DNA of 64,000 nt from Bacillota bacterium. Its GTDB lineage: Bacteria; Bacillota; Bacilli; Paenibacillales; Paenibacillaceae. A model generated the notes under the pieces. It was not told the origin of the DNA. It searched no databases and worked only from the letters and a program-made list of their open reading frames with translations. A program made the position numbers and the translations under genes. Below are positions 1 to 8,885 of this stretch, piece by piece. The stretch lies in NCBI GenBank assembly GCA_023433615.1, contig JAEZCJ010000034.1:1-64000 (forward strand), in the 5' to 3' direction. Each line of letters begins with the position of its first letter. Within the stretch, counting starts at the first letter, position 1.

Positions 1-1058
1 TCGTAACGGTGAATTACCGGTTAGGCATCATGGGTTTCCTCTACTTAGATGAAGTTGGCGGCGATGCATATGCCGCTTCCGGCAACTACGGCATTCTGGA
101 TCAGATCGCTGCGTTGGAATGGGTGAGAGACAACATTGAAGCGTTCGGCGGCGATCCCGGCCGGATCACGATTTTCGGCGAGTCTGCCGGTGCAAGAAGC
201 GTCGGTCTGCTGCTCTCGCTGCCGCAAGCGGAGGGGCTGTTCCACCAAGCCATTGTCCAGAGCGGCATGATCACGACGTACCGCAGCAGGCAGGACGCTG
301 TTCGCATCACGGACGACGTGCTCCAGAAGCTTGGCATCGGCAAGCATGAAGCAGGCAAGCTGCGGGAACGGTCGGCCGCCGAGCTGTTGGAGGCCGCTCC
401 TCCGTTCGGACCGCATGTGGGGCTGGAGCCTACCATCGACGGGGTCTTCCTTCCTGACCTTCCGCTGGTTCGCATAGCCGAAGGATGCGCGAGGCATATT
501 CCGATCATGATCGGCACGAATCGCCATGAGATTATGCCGGGGTTCGATCCGAGGTGGAGAGGGAAGACGGACGAGGAACTGATGGACATCTTCGCGGAAC
601 GCGTCGGTCCGTCGTTCGAGAGGGCTTCTTCGTTCTATCTCGATAAATATGCCGGCGAGCCTAGTCTCCAGCATAAGCTAGCCCACCTGTTAACGTATCG
701 CGACTTCGTCGTCCCTGCCGTCCAATTGGCTCAGGTTCAAGATCGCTATCACGCGAAAGCTTGGGTCTACCGTTTCGACTATGAATCGAACGGCTTCGCC
801 ACGCACGGCCTAGAATTGCCGTTCGTGTTCCGCAATCTTCGCGCCCCGTCTGCCGAGCGGATTACCGGAGACATCGCGTCCAAGGAGCTGCTGGCAGACA
901 AGATGCATCAAGCTTGGATCGCATTCGCGAGAACGGGGAATCCGAATTGGCCCTCGTTCACGGCGGAGAAGCGGGAGACGATGATTTTTAACGTAGAAAG
1001 CGGGGTTGAACAGGATCCTCTAAGCGATGAAAGGCAGTTGTGGGAAACGTGCAAGTAA
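1..1058 (+). CDS. Type-B carboxylesterase, 5' end outside window
   Basis: The frame is open from the window edge and reads VTVNYRLG, a motif internal to type-B carboxylesterases, so the true start lies upstream. About 350 C-terminal residues are present. The nucleophile elbow G-E-S-A-G is intact (near base 178) and the catalytic His lies in THGLELPF. A full-length relative with the same motifs lies at 18096-19532. The family hydrolyses carboxylic esters with a Ser-Glu/Asp-His triad; the substrate here is unknown, but the catabolic context suggests release of an ester-bound acid. The SBP gene starts 43 bp downstream, so the two are probably co-transcribed. Confidence 0.9.
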   Translation, partial: VTVNYRLGIMGFLYLDEVGGDAYAASGNYGILDQIAALEWVRDNIEAFGGDPGRITIFGESAGARSVGLLLSLPQAEGLFHQAIVQSGMITTYRSRQDAVRITDDVLQKLGIGKHEAGKLRERSAAELLEAAPPFGPHVGLEPTIDGVFLPDLPLVRIAEGCARHIPIMIGTNRHEIMPGFDPRWRGKTDEELMDIFAERVGPSFERASSFYLDKYAGEPSLQHKLAHLLTYRDFVVPAVQLAQVQDRYHAKAWVYRFDYESNGFATHGLELPFVFRNLRAPSAERITGDIASKELLADKMHQAWIAFARTGNPNWPSFTAEKRETMIFNVESGVEQDPLSDERQLWETCK

Positions 1059-1101
1059 CCTCCATGTCAGGCACATAAATTCTATTAGGGGGATACGAAC
1101 G

Positions 1102-2778
1102 ATGAAGAAGAGATCGACAGCCATGCTTCTGCTTGCGTTCATGCTCGTGATCAGCGTCATTGGTTCGGCATGCAGCAACTCCGGATCGAACAACAACAAC
1201 AACAACAACAACGGGGCTCAGGTTACGAACGATGCGAAAGACACGACAGATGCGAGCGGCAGCCAATCGAACGACACGGCAGCAAACGCGCAAGATAGCG
1301 ATGGATCGACGGACGCATCGGGCAAACAAGGAGGTACGCTTCGGCTTGTTCTAGGGGGCGATCCGACGATTATCGGCTATAACCCCGGCATTCGATCGAT
1401 CAATGACTACATGGTCAGCCACACGGCATTGGAGACGTTGGCACGCTACGACGCGAACAGCGAGCTTGAGCCTTTGCTAGCCGATAACTGGGAGGCGGAT
1501 GCGGCTGCCAAGACCATCACGATTAAATTGAAGTCCGGCATTACGTTTTCCGACGGATCGGCATTCAACGGCGAAGCGGTCCGATGGAATCTGGAAGAAT
1601 ATCGCCTGGCGAAGAAACCGATCTTTAACGAAAAGGATACGCAGTCGATCGAGGCTGTCGACGATACAACGGTGAAAATTACGCTTCATTCCTGGGACAT
1701 CGGCTTGCTGGATGCCATTCTCCTCATTCCGATGACATCGCAGAAGGCGTTCGAAGCGCATGGCAAGGAATGGGCGGAGCAGAACCCTGTGGGAACAGGT
1801 CCCTTCGTCTTGGATGCGTGGAATCGGTCGGTTAAAGTAACGTTCAAGAAGAACGAGAACTACTGGCAAGAGGGATTGCCTTACCTCGATGGAGTAGAAT
1901 GGCATATTATCGCCGACCCGACCACGGCTTCCGCATCGCTGCAAGCCGGGGAAGTCGATGCCTTATACAACACGTCGTCGCAGATTGCCAATGAGCTGAA
2001 AGGGAACTTCAACGTGCTGCAGCTCGAGAATGCCAACGGCGCGGCCGGACCGACGATCTATATTGCCGGTGATAATCCAGATTCGCCATGGGCGAACGCC
2101 AAAGTACGCCAAGCGCTCTCGTACGCGATCGATCGGGAAGCGCTGGCCAACACGTTGACCTTCGGGTACGGCATCGCGACCAACCAGTACAGCATTCCAG
2201 GCACTTGGTCGTATAACGAGAACGTCAAGGCGAGCTATGATCCCGCTAAAGCGAAGCAGTTATTGGCGGAAGCCGGGTATGCCGACGGCTTCGAGACCGA
2301 GCTGACGATGGATAACATTCCGGACAACACCCAGCTGTATACGGCCGTTCAGGCTTACTTGGCGGAGATCGGCATCAAGGTGAAATTGAATCCGAAGGAT
2401 GCTGCCGCGTTCCGGGAAATTACCGGACCTGAAGGCAAGTGGGAAGGTCTGATCGGTTACCTGTTCCGCGTGGATGCCGACCCGTCCTCGAACATGATTC
2501 GCAACTTGGCGACATTCGGCACGAACACGAAGAGCACGGCTGATGTTGCGGAGTTCGACGAGCTGCTGCGACAATCGCGCGGCGCAGCCGACGCGAATGC
2601 GAAGAAGGATTACGCGCATCAGCTGCAGCTCTTGGCCTTCGAGCAGCACGCGCTCGCGGTTCCGCTATACGTCACGCCGCCTACTTCGGTCACAAGCAAA
2701 CATGTCCATGACACAGGGCTCGTGGGCACGTATCTGATCAACTGGACGCCTGAGAAGGCTTGGCTTGAGAGCAAGTAA
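1102..2778 (+). CDS. ABC transporter substrate-binding lipoprotein, family 5 (SBP1)
   Basis: This is a 558-residue peptide/nickel/opine-type (SBP_bac_5) binding protein. The ATG at 1102 follows a GGGGG ribosome site; an upstream in-frame start overlaps the esterase and is less likely. A basic, hydrophobic signal peptide ends at a GSAC lipobox (Cys24), so the mature protein should be lipid-anchored outside the membrane. An Asn-rich linker (eight Asn in a row) follows. The core has family motifs such as NYWQEGLPYLDG. It resembles SBP2 (15148) and SBP3 (23117). No permease adjoins it, so it probably feeds the single transporter at 11149-15124 (inference). The ligand is unknown. Confidence 0.9.
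   Translation: MKKRSTAMLLLAFMLVISVIGSACSNSGSNNNNNNNNGAQVTNDAKDTTDASGSQSNDTAANAQDSDGSTDASGKQGGTLRLVLGGDPTIIGYNPGIRSINDYMVSHTALETLARYDANSELEPLLADNWEADAAAKTITIKLKSGITFSDGSAFNGEAVRWNLEEYRLAKKPIFNEKDTQSIEAVDDTTVKITLHSWDIGLLDAILLIPMTSQKAFEAHGKEWAEQNPVGTGPFVLDAWNRSVKVTFKKNENYWQEGLPYLDGVEWHIIADPTTASASLQAGEVDALYNTSSQIANELKGNFNVLQLENANGAAGPTIYIAGDNPDSPWANAKVRQALSYAIDREALANTLTFGYGIATNQYSIPGTWSYNENVKASYDPAKAKQLLAEAGYADGFETELTMDNIPDNTQLYTAVQAYLAEIGIKVKLNPKDAAAFREITGPEGKWEGLIGYLFRVDADPSSNMIRNLATFGTNTKSTADVAEFDELLRQSRGAADANAKKDYAHQLQLLAFEQHALAVPLYVTPPTSVTSKHVHDTGLVGTYLINWTPEKAWLESK
1189..1212 (+). repeat. (AAC)8 trinucleotide repeat
   Basis: Eight uninterrupted AAC units encode eight consecutive Asn residues in the linker just after the lipidated Cys of SBP1. 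Being in-frame triplets, length changes would only alter linker length. Confidence 0.9.
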
Positions 2779-2804
2779 CACAATACCATGCCGAGCGAAA
2801 CAAG

Positions 2805-2836
2805 ACGGAGAAGTACCCGAGCGGGTACTTCTCCGT
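2805..2836 (+). terminator. Hairpin terminator after SBP1
   Basis: A perfect 14-bp inverted repeat (arms 2805-2818 and 2823-2836, 4-nt loop) lies 26 bp after the SBP1 stop. The T-tract is short, so the call rests on the stem and position. Confidence 0.75.
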
Positions 2837-3164
2837 TTGCATCCCAGTCATAGCGGACGTTGTTCGATCAGTAAGACAAATGCGACGAAGATTGGCCGAT
2901 CACGAAATCGCAGGCGGTCATTCATGACCGTATAACGCTTTAAAACGGAATATCACAATTCTAACGGACGCTGGTGACCGGCATTCATGATTATCGATGA
3001 TAGTATTGGCGGGTAATCACCATAATGGCCGTTTATGACCGTTGGGAGGTTGAAGATGACGGAAATCGGCGCTAACGGACATTATTGTCCGCCGCCCATG
3101 CAATGGACGCGACTTCGCGGCTGCTTGAGGAGATTGGCCCCTATCCAGCTCCAGACAGAAGAAT
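2837..3164. other. Non-coding spacer with repeated short motifs and inverted repeats
   Basis: No credible gene is seen. T-A-R-C-G-G-A-C occurs at 2851, 2962 and 3073, spaced exactly 111 bp each time. ATGACCG recurs at the same internal offset of the first two units. Small perfect inverted repeats are CGGTCA-TTCA-TGACCG (about 2915-2930) and CGGACA-TTAT-TGTCCG (about 3077-3092). This looks like a decayed intergenic repeat; its function is unknown. Confidence 0.45.
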
Positions 3165-3203
3165 GAAGGCCAACCGGAACGGTTAACGTTCCGGTTGGCC
3201 TTC
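3165..3203 (-). terminator. Strong terminator of the gentisate operon
   Basis: A perfect 16-bp inverted repeat (arms 3165-3180 and 3188-3203, 7-nt loop) lies 13 bp beyond the stop of the leftward gene at 3217. Its GC-rich stem and position fit the end of the three-gene leftward operon. Confidence 0.85.
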
Positions 3204-3216
3204 GCTTGTATGCGCG

Positions 3217-4329
3217 TTACGGCAAGAGCGGTTCGAACTGACCGGTGATCGCTTGATGGCCGTTGTTCGCTTCATAGGCTTCTTCGCGTTCGACCTCGAA
3301 CTTCTCCATGATCGGCAAGTCGCTAACGGAGAACAGGTAGGAGTCCTCCAAAGCCGCGTGCTCATGCCATGCCCAATTCGGGACGACGAGAAAATCGCCT
3401 TCGGACCAGTCGAAGCGTACGCCGTCAATGACCGAGTAGCCGGAGCCCTTGTACACTTGATAGATGACCGAATGGGTGTGGCGATGCGCTCTCGAGTGGA
3501 AGTTCTTCGGCAGCTTGTGCATCCAGGAAGCGATGTTAGGGTTCGCTGTCTTGCCGTTCGAAGGGTTGATGAACTCGACGGCATGCCCATCGAACGGATC
3601 CGGTTCATACCGGCTCAAGCCGTTGAGCGCAGCCGATGTCTGCGACCACTTATACGAGCCGAGCGGGGCAACCTTGGGCTGGCGGTCCGAGATCGGACGT
3701 ACCATGCCGCCCTCGTAACGACGCGCAGAGTGGTTGTCCGGCACCTGAGGCTGTTCGATTTTGTCCGGATACGGCTCGAAGAACGTTCCGCCTATGGCGT
3801 AGATCGTAGGGATGTCCAGGCAATCCATCCAGATCATCGGCTTGTCGCCAGGATGGGAGTGGCCGTGCCACAAGCCTTTGGGCGTCGTCAGGAAATCGCC
3901 TTCTTCCATGAAGAGGCGTTCGCCTTGCACGATCGTGTAGGCGCCTTCGCCCTTCATGATGAAGCGAAGCGCACTTTGCGTATGCCGATGTGAAGGTGCG
4001 GTCTCGCCCGGCAGTATCAGTTGAACGGCAGCGTACAGCGTCTGCGTGGTCGATGCCCAACCCCAAGGCTGCCGGCCGGTTAAGCCAGGGTTCTGCAGGT
4101 AAATGGCACGTCGCTCGCCGCCCCGGTCAGGGGTGAAGATCTCTCTGGCGGCCATCAGCTTCTCGTGCAGCAGCTCCCACTTCCATAAGTAGGGGACGGC
4201 CTGCGGCTTAGGCGTATGATGCATGAGTGCAGGAATGGCATTCCATAACGGACCTAGATAATAGCGCTCGATATCCTCGTTAAAGTCCTTCACGATTTTG
4301 CTCTGGAAAAAATCGTTCATCTCAGCCAT
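3217..4329 (-). CDS. Gentisate 1,2-dioxygenase-like bicupin protein (copy 1)
   Basis: A 370-residue bicupin of the gentisate 1,2-dioxygenase / 1-hydroxy-2-naphthoate dioxygenase family, which uses Fe(II) and O2 to open gentisate to maleylpyruvate. Cupin 1 has HRHTQSALRF (His114, His116) and WHGHSH (His155, His157). Cupin 2 has HRHTHS (His282, His284) and WHEH (His322, His324). Keeping metal-type His in both cupins is notable. The ATG lies 10 nt after AAGGAGG. It is the last gene of a leftward operon with a DinB-fold protein and an FAH-fold hydrolase, which together match the three steps from gentisate to fumarate plus pyruvate. A paralogue lies at 38733. Whether gentisate or a related salicylate is the substrate cannot be told from sequence. 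Confidence 0.85.
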   Translation of the reverse strand: MAEMNDFFQSKIVKDFNEDIERYYLGPLWNAIPALMHHTPKPQAVPYLWKWELLHEKLMAAREIFTPDRGGERRAIYLQNPGLTGRQPWGWASTTQTLYAAVQLILPGETAPSHRHTQSALRFIMKGEGAYTIVQGERLFMEEGDFLTTPKGLWHGHSHPGDKPMIWMDCLDIPTIYAIGGTFFEPYPDKIEQPQVPDNHSARRYEGGMVRPISDRQPKVAPLGSYKWSQTSAALNGLSRYEPDPFDGHAVEFINPSNGKTANPNIASWMHKLPKNFHSRAHRHTHSVIYQVYKGSGYSVIDGVRFDWSEGDFLVVPNWAWHEHAALEDSYLFSVSDLPIMEKFEVEREEAYEANNGHQAITGQFEPLLP

Positions 4330-4358
4330 GCGTAACGCGCCTCCTTATGCTATCCTGA

Positions 4359-4847
4359 CTATTTCTGCGCCTGAAACTGCTCGATATTGCGCGCAATTTG
4401 CCTGACATGCGATGCTGCGTGGTCGACCAGCAAATGCTGGATGACGAATGACAGCGGCTTGATGCCGAAACGCGGATTGCGGCTCGGCGATTCCTGCTTC
4501 AGTTCATCGTCCGTAATCGGGCCAAGGACAAGCGCGACCTGTTCCTTAGCCTTGTTGATCGAATCCAGCACCTCCTCCAGCGAACGGCTGCCGACTGCCG
4601 CCAAGGCCGCTAACCGCCGCTCGTCTTGAAGGCCGCGCCCCCATTCCGTCCCGGGTTTATCCAGCAGGTTGTTGAGTTCATCCAGCCAATAGGGGATCGC
4701 TTCATCCACATGGACCAGCACCTCCATGACCGACCACTTGTCCTCGGCAGGCTTCCAGTTCAGTGCCTCGGAGCTTAGCTCCTGCGAGGCTGCTATGATT
4801 GTCCCCAACGATTGCTGCGTGCTCTGAATCGCTTCTTGCATGTTCAT
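4359..4847 (-). CDS. DinB-fold protein, candidate thiol-dependent maleylpyruvate isomerase
   Basis: A 162-residue DinB/YfiT-type four-helix protein. The metal triad is His46 (in KWSVMEVLVHVDEA), His143 and His147 (VDHAASHVRQ), the arrangement used by DinB-fold thiol transferases and mycothiol-dependent maleylpyruvate isomerase. The ATG at 4847 lies 7 nt after GGAGGA; an upstream extension overlaps the FAH gene and reads as low-complexity Arg/Ser. Lying between FAH-fold and gentisate dioxygenase genes, it is placed to isomerise maleylpyruvate to fumarylpyruvate. Bacillota make bacillithiol rather than mycothiol, so bacillithiol would be the likely cofactor (inference). It could instead be a generic bacillithiol S-transferase. 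Confidence 0.75.
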   Translation of the reverse strand: MNMQEAIQSTQQSLGTIIAASQELSSEALNWKPAEDKWSVMEVLVHVDEAIPYWLDELNNLLDKPGTEWGRGLQDERRLAALAAVGSRSLEEVLDSINKAKEQVALVLGPITDDELKQESPSRNPRFGIKPLSFVIQHLLVDHAASHVRQIARNIEQFQAQK

Positions 4848-4860
4848 GGCATGATCCTCC

Positions 4861-5796
4861 TTATTCGCTTCTTCTAACGGTATTCTCGAGTGCGCCGATC
4901 TTGTCGATCTCGATCCGTACGACATCGCCGTCCTGCAGGAATACTTGCGGGTCGCGCGCGAATCCCACGCCGCCAGGCGTGCCCGTGAGAATGACGTCGC
5001 CGGGCTCAAGCGTCATTAAGCCGGATAGGAACTCGACCAAGCGAGGGACCGTGAACACGAGGTTCGCGGTGTTCGAACGTTGGCGTTCCTCGCCGTTCAC
5101 CGTAAGGACGACCTCCAGTCCCGACGGGTCCGGGAGCTCGTCGGCGGTCATGAGCCAAGGTCCCATCGGGGCGCTGCCGTCGACGGCTTTGCCTTGCATC
5201 CATTGAATGGTTCGGCGCTGAATGTCGCGGTAGGTGATATCGTTGGCGATCGTATAGCCGGCTACGTAGTCTAGCGCGTCGGCTTGCGATACGTTGCGAG
5301 CTCGTCTGCCGATGACGAAGACGAATTCCGCCTCATAGTCTAGCTGCTCCGATATCGGATAATACGGAATATCGTCTTGCGGCCCGACGATCGTATTCGG
5401 ATATTTGGCGAAAACGACGGGGTGCTCGGGAAGCTCGCGCTTCATCTCCAGGATGTGCTCGCGGTAGTTGTGGCCGACGCAGATCATTTTGCTCGGCTGG
5501 ATGACCGGCGCTTCGAGCTTCACGTCCTCGAGACGATGAAGCACGGGATACGCGATCGAATCGGCATGGCTGCGAGCGTATGCGGCGGCACTCTCGGCGA
5601 GCTCCATGCTCGCCTTGCCGCCTTGCAGGAATTCCACCATATTCGCGGGGACGTATGCGTCCGCGATCTGCTTGGCACGGATCATGCCTTCAGCCTCTAG
5701 CTGCGCGACGAAAGCGTAGTTGAGGTCAATCACTGTCTCGTCCTGCATGCATCCGATGCGTGTCGTACCAGCCTTACTATAGCTGACTAGCTTCAT
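4861..5796 (-). CDS. Fumarylacetoacetate-hydrolase-fold protein, probable fumarylpyruvate hydrolase (copy 1)
   Basis: A 311-residue FAH-family protein. The N-terminal half is a lid domain. The catalytic domain carries the metal-binding E-x-E segment (DYEAEFVFVIGRRARN), GYTIANDITYRDIQ, GKAVDGSAPMGPW and the signature LEPGDVILTGTPGGVGF. The family hydrolyses C-C bonds of beta-diketo acids or hydrates and decarboxylates related acids. Next to gentisate dioxygenase, the likely reaction is fumarylpyruvate to fumarate plus pyruvate. The ATG at 5796 follows GGAGGAC. It is the first gene of the leftward operon; a shorter paralogue lies at 39873. Confidence 0.85.
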   Translation of the reverse strand: MKLVSYSKAGTTRIGCMQDETVIDLNYAFVAQLEAEGMIRAKQIADAYVPANMVEFLQGGKASMELAESAAAYARSHADSIAYPVLHRLEDVKLEAPVIQPSKMICVGHNYREHILEMKRELPEHPVVFAKYPNTIVGPQDDIPYYPISEQLDYEAEFVFVIGRRARNVSQADALDYVAGYTIANDITYRDIQRRTIQWMQGKAVDGSAPMGPWLMTADELPDPSGLEVVLTVNGEERQRSNTANLVFTVPRLVEFLSGLMTLEPGDVILTGTPGGVGFARDPQVFLQDGDVVRIEIDKIGALENTVRRSE

Positions 5797-6006
5797 CTTG
5801 AATCGTCCTCCATCTATTCTTTTTATAATGAAGATTACCAGTATCGAGGCTTGCTTGGTAGTTCACGCATGGCGAATTTATCGGTTCGGAATTCATACGC
5901 CATAGAGGATTGACTTCTCGGCTGCAGCTTGCTTAACGGGCGAGGAGTGCTTTTTTGGTTACGCATATCCATGGATTCGTCCATAACGTTCGAATCTTAC
6001 GCGGCA
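5797..6006. other. Divergent intergenic region upstream of the gentisate operon
   Basis: No gene is seen. On the minus strand an extended -10 (TGG-TAATCT, hexamer 5837 to 5832) could serve the leftward operon. A poor match (about 10/18) to the island's shared promoter element, 5879 to 5862, sits at the conserved 24-bp spacing; I treat it as tentative. TATAAA at 5827-5822 is an alternative -10. No confident -35 is visible. Confidence 0.3.
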
Positions 6007-6054
6007 TTTTCATCCATGATGCATGTTATATCCCGTGTCCCCATTCATTACAAT
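6007..6054 (+). promoter_or_regulatory. Promoter P3 with shared 18-bp element, for CapA1/CoA ligase operon
   Basis: The element TTTTCATCCATGATGCAT (6007-6024) is followed after exactly 24 bp by TACAAT (6049-6054). The same element and spacing occur at 8886, 31383 and 33905. The -35 position (TTATAT) is poor, as expected of an activator-dependent promoter. The predicted transcript starts near 6061 and places the CapA gene start at 6125. Confidence 0.7.
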
Positions 6055-6124
6055 GAACATGGAAAGTCCCGATCTGAGGATGCGGGACGGGCTGCTGCGA
6101 TGGATAACCATAGGGAGGATGTTC

Positions 6125-7237
6125 ATGGACAAATCCAAACTTACCCTGCTTAATGTCGGCGATATTATTTTAGGTCCGGAGCCGGAGCGTTATTTTACCG
6201 AGGTCAAATCTACGTTGCTCGCGGCCGATCTCGTGGTCGGTCAGCTGGAGGTAACCCATACGAGCCGCAACGAGAAGGCGATCGAGCTTGACAGGCTACC
6301 CGAGAACCTAAGTCCATTGGCAACGTGCGGCTTCGATCTCGTCACGATGGCAGGCAATCATCTGATGGATGCGGGGGTAGAAGGCGTCGAGGACTCGATG
6401 GCTTGGCTGCGCGAGCATCGGATCGCGTACGCGGGCGCAGGGATGAATCTGGAGGAGGCGCGGCGACCGGTTATCATCGAGAAGAACGGAACGCGCATCG
6501 GCTATCTGAACTATAACTGCGTCGGGCCCAAATCGACTTGGGCGAAGCCGGACAGACCCGGCAATGCCTTTCTGGAGGTCATCACGCACTACGAGCTGGA
6601 GCATGAGACGCCGGGCGGACCGCCCACCATCTATTCCTGGGCAACGATGCCGACCTTGAAGCGAATGGAAGAAGATATCGGCAAGCTGCGGCCGCTGTGC
6701 GATGTGCTCGTCGTCGCATTCCACAAGGGAATCGGCCATACGCCGGCCAAGCTCGCGCAATACGAGCAGCAGGTGTCCTATGCGGCTATCGATGCCGGCG
6801 CCGATCTGATCGTGGCGCACCACGCCCATATTTTGAGAGGGATCGAGATCTACAAGGGCAAGGCGATTTACCACGGTTTATGCAATTTCGTGACGTGGGT
6901 GCCGCTGCTTGCGCCTTCCGATGATAAGGACCCGGATTCCTGGACGATGAAACGGATTGAATTTTTCGGGTTTATGCCGGATCCGGAATACCCGACATAT
7001 CCGTTCCACCCGGAAGCGATCTATACCATTATTGCCAAGACGGATATTCGCGAAGGCCGAATCGCGCGCAACAGCTTCCTGCCCTGCATGATCGACAAGT
7101 CGGGCAAACCGATCATTCTGCAGCGCGATGAGCAGGGACAGCAGGTATTCGATTATATGGAAGCCATTACGCGCAAGGCGCGGCTCAACGCGAGATATGA
7201 ATGGTCGGGCAACGAAATTGTAGTCAGCGATTCATGA
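6125..7237 (+). CDS. CapA-family (poly-gamma-glutamate synthesis-type) protein, copy 1
   Basis: A 370-residue CapA/PgsA-like protein with a calcineurin-like fold: NVGDIILG near the N-terminus, GQLEVTH, AGNHLMDAG, FHKGIGHTPAKL, and GADLIVAHHAHILRGIEIYKGK, the usual acidic/His metal-site blocks. There is no signal peptide or membrane helix, unlike capsule-linked PgsA. The ATG at 6125 follows AGGGAGG with 6-nt spacing; an upstream in-frame ATG lies before the predicted transcript start. It is closest to copy 3 (21852), sharing NYNCVGP and the PFHPEA block, and less like copy 2 (19529). With a CoA ligase downstream it probably has a catabolic hydrolase role rather than a capsule role (inference). 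Confidence 0.85.
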   Translation: MDKSKLTLLNVGDIILGPEPERYFTEVKSTLLAADLVVGQLEVTHTSRNEKAIELDRLPENLSPLATCGFDLVTMAGNHLMDAGVEGVEDSMAWLREHRIAYAGAGMNLEEARRPVIIEKNGTRIGYLNYNCVGPKSTWAKPDRPGNAFLEVITHYELEHETPGGPPTIYSWATMPTLKRMEEDIGKLRPLCDVLVVAFHKGIGHTPAKLAQYEQQVSYAAIDAGADLIVAHHAHILRGIEIYKGKAIYHGLCNFVTWVPLLAPSDDKDPDSWTMKRIEFFGFMPDPEYPTYPFHPEAIYTIIAKTDIREGRIARNSFLPCMIDKSGKPIILQRDEQGQQVFDYMEAITRKARLNARYEWSGNEIVVSDS

Positions 7238-7267
7238 AAGCGCTGTCTGCGACGAGGAGGAGATTGA

Positions 7268-8806
7268 ATGGAAGCGGGCAAACCGAACTTCACGGTATGG
7301 GAGATGTTCGCAAGAACCGCGCATGCATATCCGGAGAGGGAAGCAGTCTATGATCTGACGCGCAGGGTGCAATACGGCGAACTTGAGCGGGAAGCGGAGC
7401 ATGCGGCCGGTATGCTGTTGTCGCTCGGCATCGCAGCCGGCGATCGCGTAGCGGCTGCGCTGCCGAATTGGCATGAGACCGTCGTCCTCTATCTTGCGAC
7501 GGCGCGGCTAGGCGCAGTGCTGGTGCCGTTTAATCCGAAATATCGCGCGCATGAAATGAAGAGTATCTTAACGAATGCGGAGGCTGCGCTGTTATTTGTC
7601 TGCGAAGAATTCGACCATGTCGACGTTGACGCGATTCAGCCGCTGGTGAAGCAGATCGTTACGGTTCGATACCGCAAGCCGGGGCTGCGATCGTACGAAC
7701 AGCTGCTGGCTGACGCAACCCCTGCAGCACTGCCGGAGCCGCGTCTAGACGCCGCCGACATCTTCTGCATTCTATACACATCCGGAACGACCGGAACGCC
7801 GAAGGGGGCGCTCATTACGCATCATGCGCTGGTCCAATCGGGGATCACCATAGGCGAAAGCATGCGATGCACGGATCAGGACGTGTTCTTGGTCCTGGCG
7901 CCGATCTTCCACGTGTTCGGTCTGGGATGCAATCTGCTGTCTGCATTCCACTGCGGCGCGCGAATGGTGCTGCTGGATAAGTTCAAGGCTGCCAAGGCGC
8001 TCGAGCTCATCCAGGAAGAGAAGGTCACGATCCAGCATGCCGTGCCTTCGATGCTGAACTTGGAATTGAAGGATCCTGACTTGCGTGCCTATGATCTGTC
8101 TTCCTTGCGGGCAGGCATGACAGGCGCAGCGCCTTGTCCACCCGATATCATACGCGCGGTGAGAGAGGATCTGGGCATGGTGCTCAGCATCTCCTACGGG
8201 GCAACCGAGACGGGGACGGTGACGATCACGGCCTATGACGACAAGGAAGAGCGGATCTACCATACGATCGGCAAAGCCGTCGACGGCGTGGAAGTGAAGA
8301 TCGTGAATGAGCATCGGGAGGAGGTCAAGTTCGGCGATGTCGGCGAGATCGCCTGCCGCGGCTTCGGCATCATGAAGGGGTATCGCCACATGGCGGAGCA
8401 GACGGCGGAGGTGCTGGATGCCGAGGGCTGGTTCTATACCGGCGACCTGGGCACGATGGACAGCGACGGCTACGTGACATACGTCGGGCGGAAAAAAGAG
8501 CTCATCATTCGCGGCGGGTTCAACATCTATCCGCAAGAAATCGAGGGCTTGCTGCAGAAGCATCCTAAAATCTTGGAAAGCGCAGTGATCGGCCTGCCCG
8601 ATCCCGTCATGGGCGAAATCGCTTGTGCCGCAGTGAAGGTGAAGCCAGGCGAAATGGCGGACGCGGAAGAAATCATCGCGTTCCTGAAACTGCAGATCGC
8701 GCCGTATAAGCTTCCTTCCAAGTTCGTGTTTCTGGACGAACTGCCCGCAACCGCTAGCGGCAAGGTTCAGAAAGCAAAGCTGCGGGAGCAAATTATGCAG
8801 AACTAG
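7268..8806 (+). CDS. AMP-forming acyl-CoA synthetase (ANL superfamily)
   Basis: A 512-residue AMP-binding ligase that activates a carboxylic acid through an acyl-adenylate to its CoA thioester. Seen: P-loop ILYTSGTTGTPKG, YGATETGT, the GWFYTGDLG Asp motif, hinge GRKKELIIRGGFNIYPQEIE, and the catalytic Lys in ASGKVQK near the C-terminus. The ATG at 7268 follows GAGGAGG. It is cotranscribed with CapA1 (30-bp gap) and ends at a terminator. Family-level similarity does not separate fatty, phenylpropanoid and benzoate substrates; the context favours an aromatic or aryl-alkanoic acid. Confidence 0.9.
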   Translation: MEAGKPNFTVWEMFARTAHAYPEREAVYDLTRRVQYGELEREAEHAAGMLLSLGIAAGDRVAAALPNWHETVVLYLATARLGAVLVPFNPKYRAHEMKSILTNAEAALLFVCEEFDHVDVDAIQPLVKQIVTVRYRKPGLRSYEQLLADATPAALPEPRLDAADIFCILYTSGTTGTPKGALITHHALVQSGITIGESMRCTDQDVFLVLAPIFHVFGLGCNLLSAFHCGARMVLLDKFKAAKALELIQEEKVTIQHAVPSMLNLELKDPDLRAYDLSSLRAGMTGAAPCPPDIIRAVREDLGMVLSISYGATETGTVTITAYDDKEERIYHTIGKAVDGVEVKIVNEHREEVKFGDVGEIACRGFGIMKGYRHMAEQTAEVLDAEGWFYTGDLGTMDSDGYVTYVGRKKELIIRGGFNIYPQEIEGLLQKHPKILESAVIGLPDPVMGEIACAAVKVKPGEMADAEEIIAFLKLQIAPYKLPSKFVFLDELPATASGKVQKAKLREQIMQN

Positions 8807-8825
8807 GCAATGGAACAGTCTATAG

Positions 8826-8857
8826 CAGCGGATCTGATACCCGATCGGCTGTTTTTT
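8826..8857 (+). terminator. Intrinsic terminator after CoA ligase
   Basis: Nine-bp arms (8826-8834 and 8843-8851, one mismatch) are followed directly by six T residues, 20 bp after the ligase stop codon. Confidence 0.8.
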
Positions 8858-8885
8858 CCTTAGAACCGATTAATTTCGGACATCA

